From NCBI GenBank assembly GCA_947095535.1, contig OX352772.1:32135445-32199444 (forward strand): 64,000 nt of DNA, written 5' to 3'. Position numbers and translations under genes: made by a program. The stretch is from Poecilobothrus nobilitatus (Eukaryota; Arthropoda; Insecta; Diptera; Dolichopodidae). Within the stretch, counting starts at the first letter, position 1; each line of letters starts with the position of its first letter. This document shows positions 50,165-63,300 of the stretch, in pieces. The notes under the pieces are model-generated. The model saw only the letters and a program-made list of their open reading frames with translations, ran no database searches and was not told the origin of the DNA.

Positions 50165-50589
50165 ACTATTACAAGTCTGTATTTCTTTTGACTGTATTTC
50201 ATCTGCCTGCGTATTTCATTTGCCTGTATTTTCATTTGCCTGTATTTCATTTTCTTGAATTTCATTTGCCTGTATTTCATATTATACAAAAATATGTTAT
50301 ATAAATATATTCTAAAAGGCGTGAATTCACTAAAATCTCTCCTAATTCAGATTTCCACATATCCATATAAATTTTCTGAAAAAAGCGTAAAGCCATGCTT
50401 TTGAATGCAATTCTAAAATCTCTTCTAATTTAGAATGAAATACAGGCAAATGATACTACGGGCAAATGATACTACGGGCAAATGATACTACGGGCAAATG
50501 ATACTCCGGGCAAATGATACTACGGGCAAATGATACTACGGGCAAATGATACTACGGGCAAATGAAATACAGGCATAGGACACGCTCCC
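50165..50589. mobile_element. Inverted-repeat element with CCTGTATTTCATTTG subrepeats (short copy)
   Basis: The left arm (50165-50282) repeats TGCCTGTATTTCATT about six times. The right arm (50430-50589) carries the complement, AATGAAATACAGGCAAATGA, an expanded 16-bp array, and ends GCTCCC like the copy at 27.1 kb. The core shares CTAAAATCTCTCCTAATT with the long copy. The left end lacks a clear GGAGC. There is no coding sequence. Confidence 0.6.
50446..50562. repeat. 16-bp tandem array (GGGCAAATGATACTAC)n
   Basis: About seven near-perfect units of GGGCAAATGATACTAC (one with CTCC). They appear to have expanded from the TTTGCCTGTATTTCAT subrepeat of the surrounding element. Confidence 0.85.
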
Positions 50590-50599
50590 GAAATAAACA

Positions 50600-52690
50600 T
50601 TTTTGATACAAAATGACATAATATTTTCCATCATATTAAAACATATTTTCCATCATATAAAACACCACTAAGAAGTAATAATCTTTTAAATTATGGAAGT
50701 TAAAATGTTGAAAATGTTTTTTTGTACTTTGGGAGCGATATATTTTAATAAAAGCGAAAAGCTTATTGTATACTGTATGTTATGGACTATGAATTCTCAG
50801 AAAAAAAAAAAAAACCAAATATAATTTAAATTTTAAAATTATAAATTAACGTTTTAAAACTAATAGGATTCCCCCTGTTTTTCTTGAAATCACAATTTAC
50901 CACAAACTATATGTAATTCTTTAATTGTGAATTTCTTTAATGTAATTTTAACGCTTTAAAACATTAAAATGAATTGAATATTAATTTTAATATTCACATA
51001 ATATTAATTTTTAAAATCAATTTTTTTATTCAATCACTTATACCGCTTAGAACATGCCAATAAGAGAATTTAAAAAACTTTTTTCTTATTTTATCTCTAT
51101 TTATGTTTTTTTTATATCGAACTATTAAACGTCTTTTACATTATACTATAAAATAGATTGTTATTTTTCATATATAAAACATCAAATGATAGTAAAATTC
51201 CATGAACGATCATTTTTTAACAGTTTTAGATTAATTTTTTATGTATTAGCTTATATAATATAACTTCAAAGCATTTATTTTGATATTATATAAATCTTAA
51301 CCTAAAAATATGCAATATTTATGTTTTTTTTTTTTTTTTTTTCTAAATATTTTCTTTTTTATAGCATAACAACAGATTTCAGAAAAATCCAATCAAACTG
51401 TGAAAAACACATCATTTACCTTGAAAAGAAAAATAAAAAAAATAAAGACAAAAAATATGTAGTGATAAAATGAATATGAAAATTGTATTTAGAAATAGAT
51501 TATCTGATAGTGCCACTAAATTTTTATGATCCGTAAATAATCTATTTTTACTATATATGGTGTACAACCACAAAATATTGAATTTACTGAATTTGAAATA
51601 AGTAAATTCAATGTCTTGTGGTATTTTTTCTTTATTCCTTTTATTTTTATTTGTTGTTATTGTTGTGTGGATGTGTGTGTGCTTATAGTGTGCTTATAAA
51701 ATTTTTTCTCAAAGTATCTATGAGATATATTCGGTTTGTTTAAATTTCATTCATGAAGATGATAAAATAGAATTATTTTTGTAGAATATATTTTTGATTT
51801 CTTGCTTTTTTTTTTTTTTTGGTCAAGGTTACGAATTCAATTACAAAACAAAAACAAAAGGAGTAAAAAATATGCTGTGTATGTGGAACATGTAAACCAA
51901 ATTGGTTAAAAATATTTGAGAAATCCTTATGAATTAACTAAAAATGAGCAACCCAATGGTTCTGTTTAATCTCAAATAATAAAATTTTTCTAATATTTTT
52001 TACTATTGTAATCTATTCTAAATTATGATATTATTTCTAGAAATTTTTTATATTTCATAAGTTTTCTCTTGACAAGCATTTTTTTCTTCATTTTTAAACA
52101 AATCAAAGGTAAATTTTTCAGAATTTTAGAAACTGGATTATAATTTTATTATTTTTTAATATTATTCATCATAAAATAATTTTTTTCTTTTTTAAAACTC
52201 TTGAAAATCTGTCTTAAATCACGTTTTTAGTTGATTTTCTTGAAATGGATGAATTGTGATTCAGATTTATTACAGTTTTAATAAAACTTTAAAAAAATAA
52301 ATTTATAAAACTAGTCGTTTTTATTGTTAATTCCAATTTTTGAAATAAAAAATCAATTCTGTATACTTTAATCTAAAAATTGAATCTGAAGATATTATTT
52401 ATTATTTAAAACTAAATTTTTAAGGATTTAGTCATGTGTTTGAAAAAGTTTACAAAAATCTAATCTGCAAGCGTCAAAGTTTCTATGGTGGTGTGTTTCT
52501 AATAGATTTCACCATGGTTTCACAATTAATATATAATTTACAGAAAAATAGGTAGAAATAGGTTCTTGGAATTGCCAGAAAATTGGAACTGATGAATATT
52601 GATGAATTGAAAAAAAAACGAAATTGATAAAACGAAACGATTGGTAGCCCTATAGTATTAGAAAAGATCTACTATAAAAATCTTATATAT
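50600..52690. other. Non-coding, no recognised genes
   Basis: AT-rich, A/T homopolymers, no coding signal or repeat family recognised. Confidence 0.5.
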
Positions 52691-52699
52691 ATATATATT

Positions 52700-53030
52700 T
52701 ATACATATGTATATATAAATTAACTGGACATACGAATAGATCATGCGAACCGCTCTGCTCCTCTGGTTGACTAGGTCCAAAAACTAGGTATTCGCATAGA
52801 ACGTGAAGTACTATTTCTGTCTGGTACCCGTATCTCTTGCATAGGTTAGTCTCTACTGTGACTATTTTCTCGGCGTGTCCTATTAGCATCTGGTATGGTA
52901 AGGATGATCCCTGTAAAAGGTCTCAAATCCGTTCTGTTAAGTTTTACAACTTTCTTTGTCTTTTTACTGTTTGTTTCACTTCAGAAATTTTTCGTGTGTA
53001 CCGATCCTGGAGAACAAAATCAACTGGTTA
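52700..53030 (-). mobile_element. Non-LTR retrotransposon fragment, RNase H / C-terminal cysteine region
   Basis: In two minus-strand frames: KVVKLNRTDLRPFTGIILT, then LIGHAEKIVTVETNL, CKRYGYQTEIVLHVLCEYLV. This follows the LTGH...C..C...EET..H.LC.CP order at the end of Jockey/I/R1-type polyproteins, with lost cysteines and a frameshift near 52890. A dead fragment. Confidence 0.55.
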
Positions 53031-53139
53031 CGTATTTTACATTTTATGTTCGCTTAGTGAGGTTATAAGTTACCTATCCTATTTTAATTATGTTCTGTTT
53101 AATAATAGCTACTTAAAGAAGATATAAAGTTTTAATTTC

Positions 53140-54880
53140 TTTTTACGACAACGAAATGCTAGATGAAATCACCTGAAGGAACTGGCGAATAGCAGCTTTA
53201 GCCAATTTCAGCTTTAAAGTTTTTAGGTATGTATACAATTTTATAAGTATAATATTTTAAGATCAGAATTTAGAAACAAACATTTTTCTTAATAATTTTT
53301 CTTGGTCCAACCTTTTTATAAGTTTTGATGAACAATGACTGAATATGCAAACCATTTCAAAAGTTAATTTTCATATTGAAATAAAACAAAAAAAAAAAAT
53401 AAAAGGGAAAATGAAAAAAATAGTACAAATATATTTTGTGTATGAATTCTATCCTTTATTTTAGATAAATGTTTTTTCCATTTCTGTTTTTTTGACTTTC
53501 TACAAAACATTTGTCGGAAATTTTTCTTCGGGACATTTTATTTTCATTCATTTTTATGTTTTTCATCTAGTTTTTTTTTAAGTATATAAAGTAAAGGTCA
53601 TACTTTACTTTAATTCCAAAATGTTTGTTCATACCCTTGGTAAAATAGTTTTAGTGGCCGTAGGATTAAAAGGATGAGGATAATAAGGAAAACAATCAGG
53701 AAAATCATAGTATATGTTGAATAGTTGAAATGAGAATTGCTATAAGCAAGAAAATACTTTTTTTTTATATTTTGTTGTTTTTTTCTTTCTCATTGGTTTA
53801 AAAATTAACAGATTCTATAAAAAACCAAAATAAAAAAAGGATGCCACTAACAATATTTTAACGGAAAAATAACAACCAAAAAAAAAAAAAAATGGAATGA
53901 AGGTCAGTGTTAGTTTATCTAATAGTGAATAGTAATATTCTATTATTATCCCATATACGATATATGACATATAATTTAATATCAAGTTATACTCGTATAG
54001 TATTAAAGTAATTTCAAATGTGGTACAATAAATTTTCATCCTTTTATATCAGAAAGGATGTGGAAAGATTGTGGTCTTTCGGATATAGTTAAAGAAATAA
54101 AAAGAGAAAAAATAAAAATATTTTATATATTATAATGAAAATTGGGTAGATCTCATTTATTTTGAATACAATTTATAATGTTTTTTAAGTGAAGGAAGCG
54201 ATAATACAAGTTTGATATTAAATTATTTTGGAGTTTTTTTTTGTTTTTTTTTTTGTTTTATATTAAAGGGATTATCTACTTTACATTGAAAATTTATTAA
54301 GAAATCATTTTCGTAATATTTTTATTTTCATTATTATTTGAATTTTAAAGAAGAATTTATTAACCAAGAGATTATTGAAAATTTTTATGATATTAATTCT
54401 CCTTCATATTAAATAAATTTTTTTTTTTGGTAAATTTAATAAAATCCAAAGACCAGACAATTTTTTTTAATTAAATAAAAATATTTTTTTAATTAAAAAA
54501 AAAACAAACGACTTTTCAGGGAATATTTAAGTTATTTGAACAGAATTAAATTCATTTATTATTTATAAAAAATTTATAATTTTAAAAGAACATAATTTTG
54601 AACAATAAAGCGGTCTCATGCGGATCTCATGATATATAAGTTTTAGAACTTAAGGTTAGTAAAAAAAAGTAATATTATGTAATATTATGTGATATGATCG
54701 ACGAAAAGCATCCTATTTTACAAAGTTCAAAATTAAAAGCCAAAAGTAATGTTTTAATTAGTATCTAAAATATAGATACCATAGTTTTTTTTAAGACTCA
54801 GTTGAATAACAACATAATTTCAGCAATTAAAAATTTCTTTGACCCTATTCCTATCAAACGTGAAACGTATCCTCACAAAC
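53140..54880. other. Non-coding, no recognised genes
   Basis: AT-rich. The minus frame at 53815-54039 is Tyr/Ile/Phe-rich noise. Confidence 0.5.
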
Positions 54881-54889
54881 GTGAAAGCT

Positions 54890-55335
54890 TCTCTCTTTTA
54901 TTTTTTACCGACCGCATACATTAATGTATAAGGTAGGTATTGTTTTCATACTAAAAATTTGTACCCGAGATTTTCGCAAAAATGCACTACTATGGTGTGG
55001 AGAGAGCTGTAAAAAAATTTTCAGCATGATGTCCGTCTGTGTGTATGTGTGTGTGTGTGGGTATGTCTGTGAGCACGTGTACAGCTTAAACGACTGAACG
55101 GAATTTTTTGAAATTTCATATTTAAGGTTTTAACGTAAATATCTCGGACTGACAAGCTTTTGGAGCAAATCGGACAACCGAAAGTGGTAGTTTACTAGCG
55201 TACTTTTTAAGTTTTTTACGAATATTTCGTAACAGAAAAATTTTGTGAGAAAAATTATTAAGAAAAAGTTGTTACACAAGTAAAGAGGAACAACTTTGCC
55301 ATAGAACATTTTTTGATCCGACTAACTTTAACTTT
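54890..55335. mobile_element. Probable decayed transposable element, unclassified
   Basis: A stretch of higher complexity than its surroundings, with GATGTCCGTCTGTGTG, a (TG)n tract (55033-55066) and AAACGACTGAACGGAATTTT. These features are common in insect mobile-element remnants. No protein or terminal repeats were seen. Confidence 0.3.
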
Positions 55336-55339
55336 TATT

Positions 55340-58230
55340 TAATTTTTTTTCTAAGTCCAAATTTCATACATAACACTCCATATGAATTTATATGAACAAT
55401 TTTTTTTTGTTTTTTTTTATATCTCTAAAAAATTTTTATACATACACTTATATACATGTACTTATATCTATGCCCATGCATATTATTCATTTGTTGATGA
55501 CATAAAATTAAAACGGTAAAATTTTTGTTAGCAGATTTAATATTAATCTTATGTTTGTTTTGTATTTGTTTACAGTTTTTATTATTTTTTACTTTTAATA
55601 TTATTTTTTGAATGAAAAAAAAATCATGTATCTGCATTACAATAATAATATGTATGAATGAATGTACATAATATATTTTTACGATTTCATTGCATATAAT
55701 TATTTTTATTGAATAAAACAAAATGTTATTAAATTATTAGAAGTTATTTTGCTTTGATATAAATTATTATGTAAAAAATCTATAAATTTTGGCATTGTAC
55801 TTTTTGTGTAGTGGCGGTCGGTCCTGTGGTGGAGACAGCTGATTTTTTTATAATAGTTTTAATTTTACATATAAAAAACAATTCATTTTGAACATAATTA
55901 AGGTGAATTATACATTATTTGTAGGCGAGAGTATTTAAAATTTCATTTCCATTTCAATCTTTTTTATGAATTCCATCAATTTTATCATAATTTAATTAAA
56001 AGCAAAGAAGAGTGAATAGTTGATTGTGTCAACTCTAGGATACCCACATGAATATAAGTAACGTTGTGACGATAAAATTTAAGAATTTTTTTTTTTTTTT
56101 TTTAGAAAATTTCAGATATCTGACGTCTTATTCTTAATCTTAAGTGTTGAGATATATTTTCATGTACATTTTGCAGTTTGAAGATGAGACGGATGGACGG
56201 ACGGATGTACGCATGTACATTGCTAAATCTATTAAAAATTTGATTCTGAGCTAAAATATATATTAAATATTTTTTCATATCTTATCTCATTTTCTTTAAG
56301 ATATCATAAACGTAATTACAAATTTATTGTACTAAGATTTGTGAGAACTAAGATTTAAAATTTTTTTTTTATTAAAAATTAATTTTCAATTATATTATCC
56401 AGACTCTTTAAATAAAAATCATGCAAATTTAGTCAATTTGTTTTAATTTAATGTGTTTGAATATTAGAAAAAAAAAAAAAAATTTTTTTTTAATTAAAAA
56501 AATATGTATGGATTTAAATTATTTAATTTTGTTGAAGTGTGAAAAATTTGATTAAATAAAAGCTTTTGAAAAATATAATTTTCAATTATTATACAGAGAA
56601 ATACAAACTTTTTCAAATAATTTAAATACAAAGACATTTTAATTCAAATTTGTTAAATTATATTAAGAATGATATTTTTTAAATAATTATAAATAAAATG
56701 ATAAATTAATTTGAACCTGTTAGCAATGATTCCCAAGTTTACAATGATAACTTCGTTTTCGAACATTAAAATATTCTTGTATTTTAGTAAGTAAGTAAGT
56801 AAAATCTGGATGAAATTAAAATCATAAAATGTTAAATTTTCGATAATCTGCATTTTGAAAATCGAATTTTGTTAATCTCCCATTTAAACTTATTTTTGTG
56901 AACCTAAAGTCAAATCAAATTAATTCATATTGAGTTATTTCGAAAATATAAAAGATAAGATAAAAATCAAAAAAAAAAAAAAGGACAAATTGAAGCTTAT
57001 CTTAGCTTGAAGTTTTCGTAATAAATGATTTAAAATTTCATTTTTTTTCGTCTATATCTTAACAATGGCTGTTATTTTTTTTGGAAATACATAATATGTT
57101 GAATTCTTAAATGATTAATAGCTTTTATTGACATATGATTCACTACGTTGTAAAATTGGTTCAAGCGCTGATTACCAAATATAGATTTCTTTATTGATGT
57201 GAAATTGACATCTAATACAAACTCCAAACTTAAAACAAAAATAAATGAAACGTAGATTTCACATACTTATGCCCTAATTCTTAGAATAATCTGTACTAGA
57301 AGAAGAACGTCTTGTACACCTTGAAGAACATTTTATACATTTTTGTCAATGAAAAATGCAAAAAAAATTTCTTTTCATTTCAGGATAATGAATTAAAAGG
57401 ATTCAAATATTTTTTAATTTGTGATTAAAACAGCTTTAAAATGTTAGCTTTACTTTAAAGTTCAAAACTAATATGCATTTTTAATCTAAAAAAAAAAATA
57501 ACCTAAATTTAAACATTATTTATTAACTTTTTTAATTTATTTATTTCTTAAATTAAAATGAATTGAAGCAATCAAAAATTAAAATATAAAATATTTTTTA
57601 TTTATAATAAGAAAAAAAAAACATGAATATTTCAATATTTCACCTAAAAATGATTTCATTCATTTACTATAATTTGAAAATTCTCTTAAGGATTATTTTA
57701 AATCAGTAATATGCGTGTATTGTGTATGTGTGTATTCTTTAAGGAAATTTTTTAACTTTTTACAGGTAATTCAGTTTTTTTTTTGGTTTTTTTTTATTTA
57801 TTTTTATTGAAATTGAATAACAAGTACTCATTAGTAAAATTAAATCTTTTGAGAGTATATTTAAGTATAATAATAATATATGGTCTAAAATAGAAAAGGA
57901 ATAAATAATATTTTAGGAATAAATAATATATTAATTTTGAATTTTAAATTTGATTTTTAAAAAATGCATATAATTTTAAAATTATTTTTTGTTTAAATTT
58001 TTGATAAATCCTTTCAAATCAAATTATATTAAAAATAAGAAAAAATATAAAACTAAAGCATTTTAAAGGCGTACATTTTCCAAAAGACTATTAAAACAAT
58101 TTTGAAACTATTGTAACTTGTACACAAAATTTATAAATTTTCTTAGAATTTTATCTGTAAGTAAATACTATCCTCAATTTTAAGAAATTTATTTGATTAA
58201 GAAAAGCTGTTATAAAAAGTAGCAGATGTC
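55340..58230. other. Mostly non-coding; one GC-rich patch near 55810
   Basis: AT-rich apart from GTGGCGGTCGGTCCTGTGGT followed by GGAGACAGCTG (about 55811-55841), which stands out in composition but is unexplained, and a small element fragment at 56.2 kb. Confidence 0.45.
56165..56275 (+). mobile_element. Diverged terminal fragment of a Helentron-like element
   Basis: GATGGACGGACGGATGTACG, then TTGCTAAATCTATT and GATTCTGAGCTAAAATATAT, follow the same order as the 3' part of the elements at 40.9 and 45.6 kb. Only about 100 bp is recognisable. Confidence 0.4.
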
Positions 58231-58239
58231 TGCTATATG

Positions 58240-58705
58240 GCCGTACTGTTGGGTCATTGATCTTGTTTTATAGATACCTTGCAGGGGTAAACACCTGGTC
58301 TAAAGAATAAAACAATTATTGCCTCCACTCAAAGTTTTTCAACTTTAAACGAGGAGTGTAATAGATGCCCACTGCTGATTTTACTGCTCAAATGTCAAGC
58401 TGGCGTAACACAGCATACGGAAATTCATTTGTCATATGTACGTCCCGTTTATGGAACCTTATGTCTGCACATGTGTTCCCAAAAGTTGGTAATTCATTTA
58501 TGTACGATATAACAAAATTCAAGAAGAACATTAACATCCTTCTTGAAAATAACTATTCAAATTTTTCGCTTCATCCTCCAAATAATTCTAATTATCTCAA
58601 ATGCAATTTCCCAAGTAATCTTTGCCTCATCCTTTCCCCCAAAACAAAACTGTACGTTATATCACAGTATGTATTAAAGGACTCATCCTAAAGTTTGGTT
58701 TTAAA
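58240..58705 (+). mobile_element. Non-LTR retrotransposon fragment, C-terminus of reverse transcriptase
   Basis: The frame 58365-58691 reads PTADFTAQMSSWRNTAYGNS then FVICTSRLWNLMSAHVFP and DITKFKKNINILLEN. It matches the end of LINE reverse transcriptases, where a FFPRTSRLWNSLP-like motif is followed by a YD...FK.. segment. Upstream, in another frame, VGSLILFYRYLAG gives the preceding conserved block. 5'-truncated, with at least one frameshift. Confidence 0.75.
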
Positions 58706-59029
58706 GGAGATAGTTTTGGTTGGTTAAAGTCCAACACTACCCAGAGGAACTTCTTGCAGTTCTTTTGAATGACTTTCATTGTTTTCCACCGTCCCTCGTA
58801 AAAAATGAAAAAAATGATGATTATAATGATGAAATTTGAGTAGAATACTTGAACTTAAACTCAAAACTCACTTTTTGAACTACAAACTATACTTGAACTC
58901 ATAGATTTTGTTTAAAAACAAAATAGAATCTGGGGAACATAAAAAAATTTTTCTTGACGTAACTTATTTATGCTAATTCTCAGGTTATAGTTTATGACAA
59001 TTCTTAGCATAGCTAACTTTTTGAAGCAA

Positions 59030-59470
59030 CTTGTGATTATTCTGAAAAAAATTTCATCTATAAAAATTTCAAAGTTTGAACTAAAAGCGTGCCGAATTTA
59101 TGAAGAAAATCTTGCAAAATTTTGTCTTCAGATAACAATAAATTTAAATACCAAAATGCAAAAAAAATTACAATTTTTATATTGAAGGATAACATAAAAT
59201 CCGAACGGTTGGCGTTTTTACATAGAAAAAATATTAAGTAGAATCTGAAATATGTATATTTAAAAATAGAGCCATATTATACTTTGAGGGGCTGTAACTG
59301 CGTAATGAGTGTGGCTATATAACAATATTATTTTACATTTACAAAATTAAGAGACCTATAAGAGACCTATCCATCATTAAAATTTTATTGTTCTATCTAA
59401 CGGTGTAAAAGTTTTGTAAACAAACAAATGAATGGATGGACAGAGTGAAACTATTAAGGAAATTTTTCAA
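59030..59470 (-). repeat. Dispersed repeat R2, copy 5 (inverted)
   Basis: The complement shows the R2 order: AGTTTCACTCTGTCCATCCA, TTGTTTACAAAACTTTTACA, AGATAGAACAATAAAATTTT, and later TTTTGCAAGATTTTCTTCAT. The plus-strand frame at 58994-59185 runs across it and is not a gene. Confidence 0.6.
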
Positions 59471-59479
59471 ATTAAAAAA

Positions 59480-61800
59480 AAAAAAAAGTGTTTAAAATTT
59501 CTATTAGAAGTTTATATTAGTATACATTTACTGTATTAAATAAGTTTTTTATTTTTATATTTTATTTCAATATAAATCTTTTAAAAAATAAAATCCCAAA
59601 ATAATTTATGTGAATTTAATTTTATGGAAATTGAGGAAAATATTGATTTTTCAGAGTTTAAAATATTTTGAAAATAAAATTCAAAAAAAAAAAAACAAAA
59701 AAGAAAATTTATATTTCAATTATGTTTCGGGAAATTATTTAAAATTGTTTTATGATTTAGATAATCAATAAATTTTTTTTCAGGATTAGATTTTTTGTGT
59801 TCGAATAAATTCTAAAATCAATAAGCATTTGCAAATTTTGAGTTCAATCATACGTTAATCATATAATAATTAAATAATTGAATCATTGGATCACTGGATC
59901 ACTGAATCATCATTATAAGCTTCTTTTTAAAATAAAATTGTGGTACTAAAATTGATTAGTATTTAATTTTAACGAAATCTTTATTTGATGATGTTAGAAT
60001 AAAAAAAAATTGTAAGTAACACAAAAAGCAGGGATTAAAACTGATATTGTTTTTATTTTAAATTATAAAAGGATCAATTTATATTTTTTGATTTTGATTT
60101 TATTGTCTGTAAAATTTTAATCTAGAAAATTTTTGCACAATTTCTAGAAAATTTTTGCACAAGATTGTTGTTTGAACTGGAACCAAAGTTCTTAACCATC
60201 TGGGTTAAGGTTTCTACCAATACTGAGCTTTATTAAAAATCATATAATGATATATGAACTAATCCATCCATCCCATTAATAATTGAATATTGTTTATGTT
60301 GTGAATTATTGTTAATTCCGACTATGTTTGCTGGTACAAGAACATTACAATACCGTATAAATATTCAATTATTGACTTTTATAAAGGAAAATTAAAACAT
60401 CTGACCATATAATTGTACGCAATTGTATACTGATATACAAGTACACTTATTTTTTTTTTAAATTTAAAATAAATAAATAAACAATGAGTAGCTAAGTACT
60501 AAAAGAAATTTTTAAACAGTTTTTAAAATTTAAATATTGTTCTATAGCAAAGGGTTGGTAAGAGGACTTAAATTTGAAAAATTAATCACAGCTAAAAAAA
60601 TTTTTTTTTTTAAATCTTTAATTGTAAAACGTAAAAAAACTGTTCTTCATGATGCTTGCTTCGTATATTTATAATTCGTATAACGTAATCGTAATGACCT
60701 AAGAGTGTTGAAGAATATTTTCTATGAGCATTTTTCACTAAACTAGGGAAAACTTAAAGTAAAATACAAGCTGTAGATGAAACTGTTGTGAAAAAAGCGA
60801 GCCGGTTTTATGATTTTAGAAATACTTAAAAGTTCAAAATCAATGATATATCTAAACTATTCTAACGGACACATTACACAACTGCAACCATGCAACTATA
60901 AGAAATGAAAACAAAAGACTATTAACAGAAGTCCTTGTCAGATTGAGCGAGATTACAATCCATAATATTGAAATGGGGGAAATACTAAATTTGCATGTAC
61001 ACAGTACTACATTTTTCTAATGTACCAAATGTAAATGTATACACATGTAAATTTATAATACTAAATATAATTTATTTTATAAATATTATTTAAGTAAAAA
61101 TCCCATGTGATTAAAAAAGAACATAATCCATATAAGTTCTATTAATTTTACATATTCTAAATTAAAATCGTATAATTTTCCAATACTATATAATATACAA
61201 GTATATGATTATACTTCTTGTAAGAATTTTTACTGTTACTATACACTTTATTGTTACTAATACTACATATATACTATAACGGTAAATTTAATAACAACAA
61301 TTTTCAAATTAAATATATATACATATGTACATACATACATATATTTTCGAAATTTTTCTATACTATATATACATACATACGTATGTATACACACTTTTTA
61401 CAAATAAATATGTGCATAAAAATACTATATTATTAATATTTAATTTTGACATTTCGAATTTAATTTTTTCTTGTTTTTGTTTTTTTCTCATTTTTCTTTT
61501 TTTTTTTCGAAATTTAACTTGCGCATTTGAAATGTTTACGTTTTGTTATTGTAAATACACAAATAATAATTATAAAAGAAAAAAAAAAAAACTTTCTCTA
61601 CCGCCAAAAATAAACAAAACATAATAAAAAACATGTGAAACCACACAAACTTTAAAGAATTCAAACAACAACAATAATAAAGTAATATTCTAGAATAATA
61701 TTATAAAAAACAACAAAAAATAAAATCAAAACAATGGCCCGTCATTCAAATATTCAGTGGTAGTAAAATCAATGTTTTTTTCTTCTATCCCCTTCATTCA
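59480..61800. other. Non-coding, upstream of the predicted promoter
   Basis: AT-rich with TACATA microsatellites at 61315-61390. Frames there are Tyr/His-rich translations of the microsatellite. Confidence 0.5.
60123..60166. repeat. Tandem duplication of a 22-bp unit
   Basis: TCTAGAAAATTTTTGCACAA occurs twice, about 22 bases apart. Confidence 0.8.
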
Positions 61801-61805
61801 TTTTC

Positions 61806-61874
61806 TATATAAAAGAGTGAAAAATTTAAATTGAAAAATTCAGTTGATATTCGGATATGAATTGAAACGGTTGG
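61806..61874 (+). promoter_or_regulatory. RNA polymerase II core promoter (TATA, Inr, DPE)
   Basis: TATATAAAAG starts at 61806. An initiator TCAGTT is at 61840-61845, with A+1 at 61842, so TATA sits at about -36 to -27. GGTTG at 61869-61873 matches the downstream promoter element RGWYV at +28. A 5'UTR-like segment of moderate GC content (CGAACGCGATCG at about 61897-61908) follows. Together these match insect core-promoter consensus. No open reading frame or confident splice donor was found after it, so the coding part may lie beyond 64000. Confidence 0.6.
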
Positions 61875-61909
61875 TGCATTAATTATTGTTACAAAACGAA
61901 CGCGATCGA

Positions 61910-62920
61910 ATTTAATTCGGTTGTATATGAACAGTTATAAAAATAAAAATATTAAAAAAAAAAATAAGAAAACAAAGAAAAAAAAAAAAAAAAATAACGG
62001 AAAATAAATTTTTTTTTTTACAATAAAAAAATATAATAATTTTTTTTTTTTATTTATTATTTTAGTTTTTGTTATTTTTATCGTTCATTAATAACGGTTT
62101 ATTTTAGTTTTTTTTTTTTATTTTTATATTTTTTTTTTAAGTAATTATTTAATATTAGAATTATTACTAATATACATATATATATATTTAAATATAAAAT
62201 AATTAATTTTTATAATAAAATTAATTAATAAATTAAAAAAAAAAAAAAAATTAATAAAAATTTAAATAAAAATGTAAAAAAAAAGAAAATTCTGAAATAA
62301 AAGAAAAAAAAAATAAAGTGACGAGAAAAATACTTATAATATTAAATATACTATGGAGTGAAGAATAATAAAAATGATTTATTTTTAAACTTATCAAGGA
62401 AATTAGAAAAAAAACATAAAGTAAAAAAGAAAAAAAACTAATGGAATTATTACTTAAATGAATTAATAATACATAGTAATTTGGTTATTTTTCGTTTTGT
62501 TTGTACATTTTCTGTTTATTTTTTTTTTTTTTTTTTTGAGGAAAAACAAAAGAAAAATAAATAATATGTTTTATATAAATTTTATTGATTGATTGTCTTT
62601 TTTTTTTGTTTTTAGATTGAAATACAATAAATGTAATTTTTTTTCATTTTAATATTTTTATTTATTTTATTTTGTTGGTAAAAGTAAATTTTTTCTGAAA
62701 TAAAATAACATTTTTTTAAGTTAACATTTTTTGTTATTACAAAAATTTCAATGTAAATTTTTGTAATTTTCTTTGAATGTAAATGGTTTTTATTCATATA
62801 TTTTATATATTATATTAATAGAATGGGAATCTCTGTTTTATGTACATATATATAATTATACCATATTCACAAACCTTTTATTAATGATGTCATTATATTA
62901 TTATTAAATATCTTTTAATA
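61910..62920. other. Very AT-rich tract after the predicted promoter
   Basis: Dense homopolymers, probably untranslated leader and/or first intron of the gene driven by the 61.8 kb promoter. No donor can be chosen with confidence. Confidence 0.4.
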
Positions 62921-62929
62921 GTGTATAAT

Positions 62930-63300
62930 TCATAATATCTAATTAGGTATTAGTGAATGTTGTTTTTTGACCAAAATTTCAATATAACTGCAGTTAGAGG
63001 CCACTGGATTCATTATGGTACTAATAAAAGTTACAAATTATATTTAAAGCAATTTCTCATTAATAATACCTATAATTAAGGAAAAAATGTTATTTTTTGA
63101 CAAAATTTCAGCAACTGTACTTAGAGGCAACTGGACTCATAGTAGTATCTACTAATATAAGTTTCAAATTATATTTAAAATAAATGCTCATCAATATTGT
63201 ATATCTAATATCTAACCATATATAGGTAGAAGTTTACCAAAACTCGAGCAACTGTTCTTAGAAGCCATTCGACCCATTATGTTTACTGTCTAATAACAAT
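62930..63300. repeat. Three imperfect tandem units, about 130-145 bp
   Basis: Each unit holds AAAATTTCA or a variant, then AACTG(C/T)A/CTTAGAGGC, then CACTGGATTCAT or a variant, then TACTAATA...AGTT. Units start near 62970, 63100 and 63235. No coding potential. Confidence 0.6.

Noticed and set aside
50446..50562. CRISPR-like array
   Set aside because: Units are contiguous with no unique spacers, and the host is eukaryotic.
58994..59185. 63-residue frame
   Set aside because: It crosses the inverted copy of repeat R2 and is not conserved as a frame in the other copies.
61251..61624. Tyr/His-rich frames
   Set aside because: Translations of TACATA microsatellites and poly-T.
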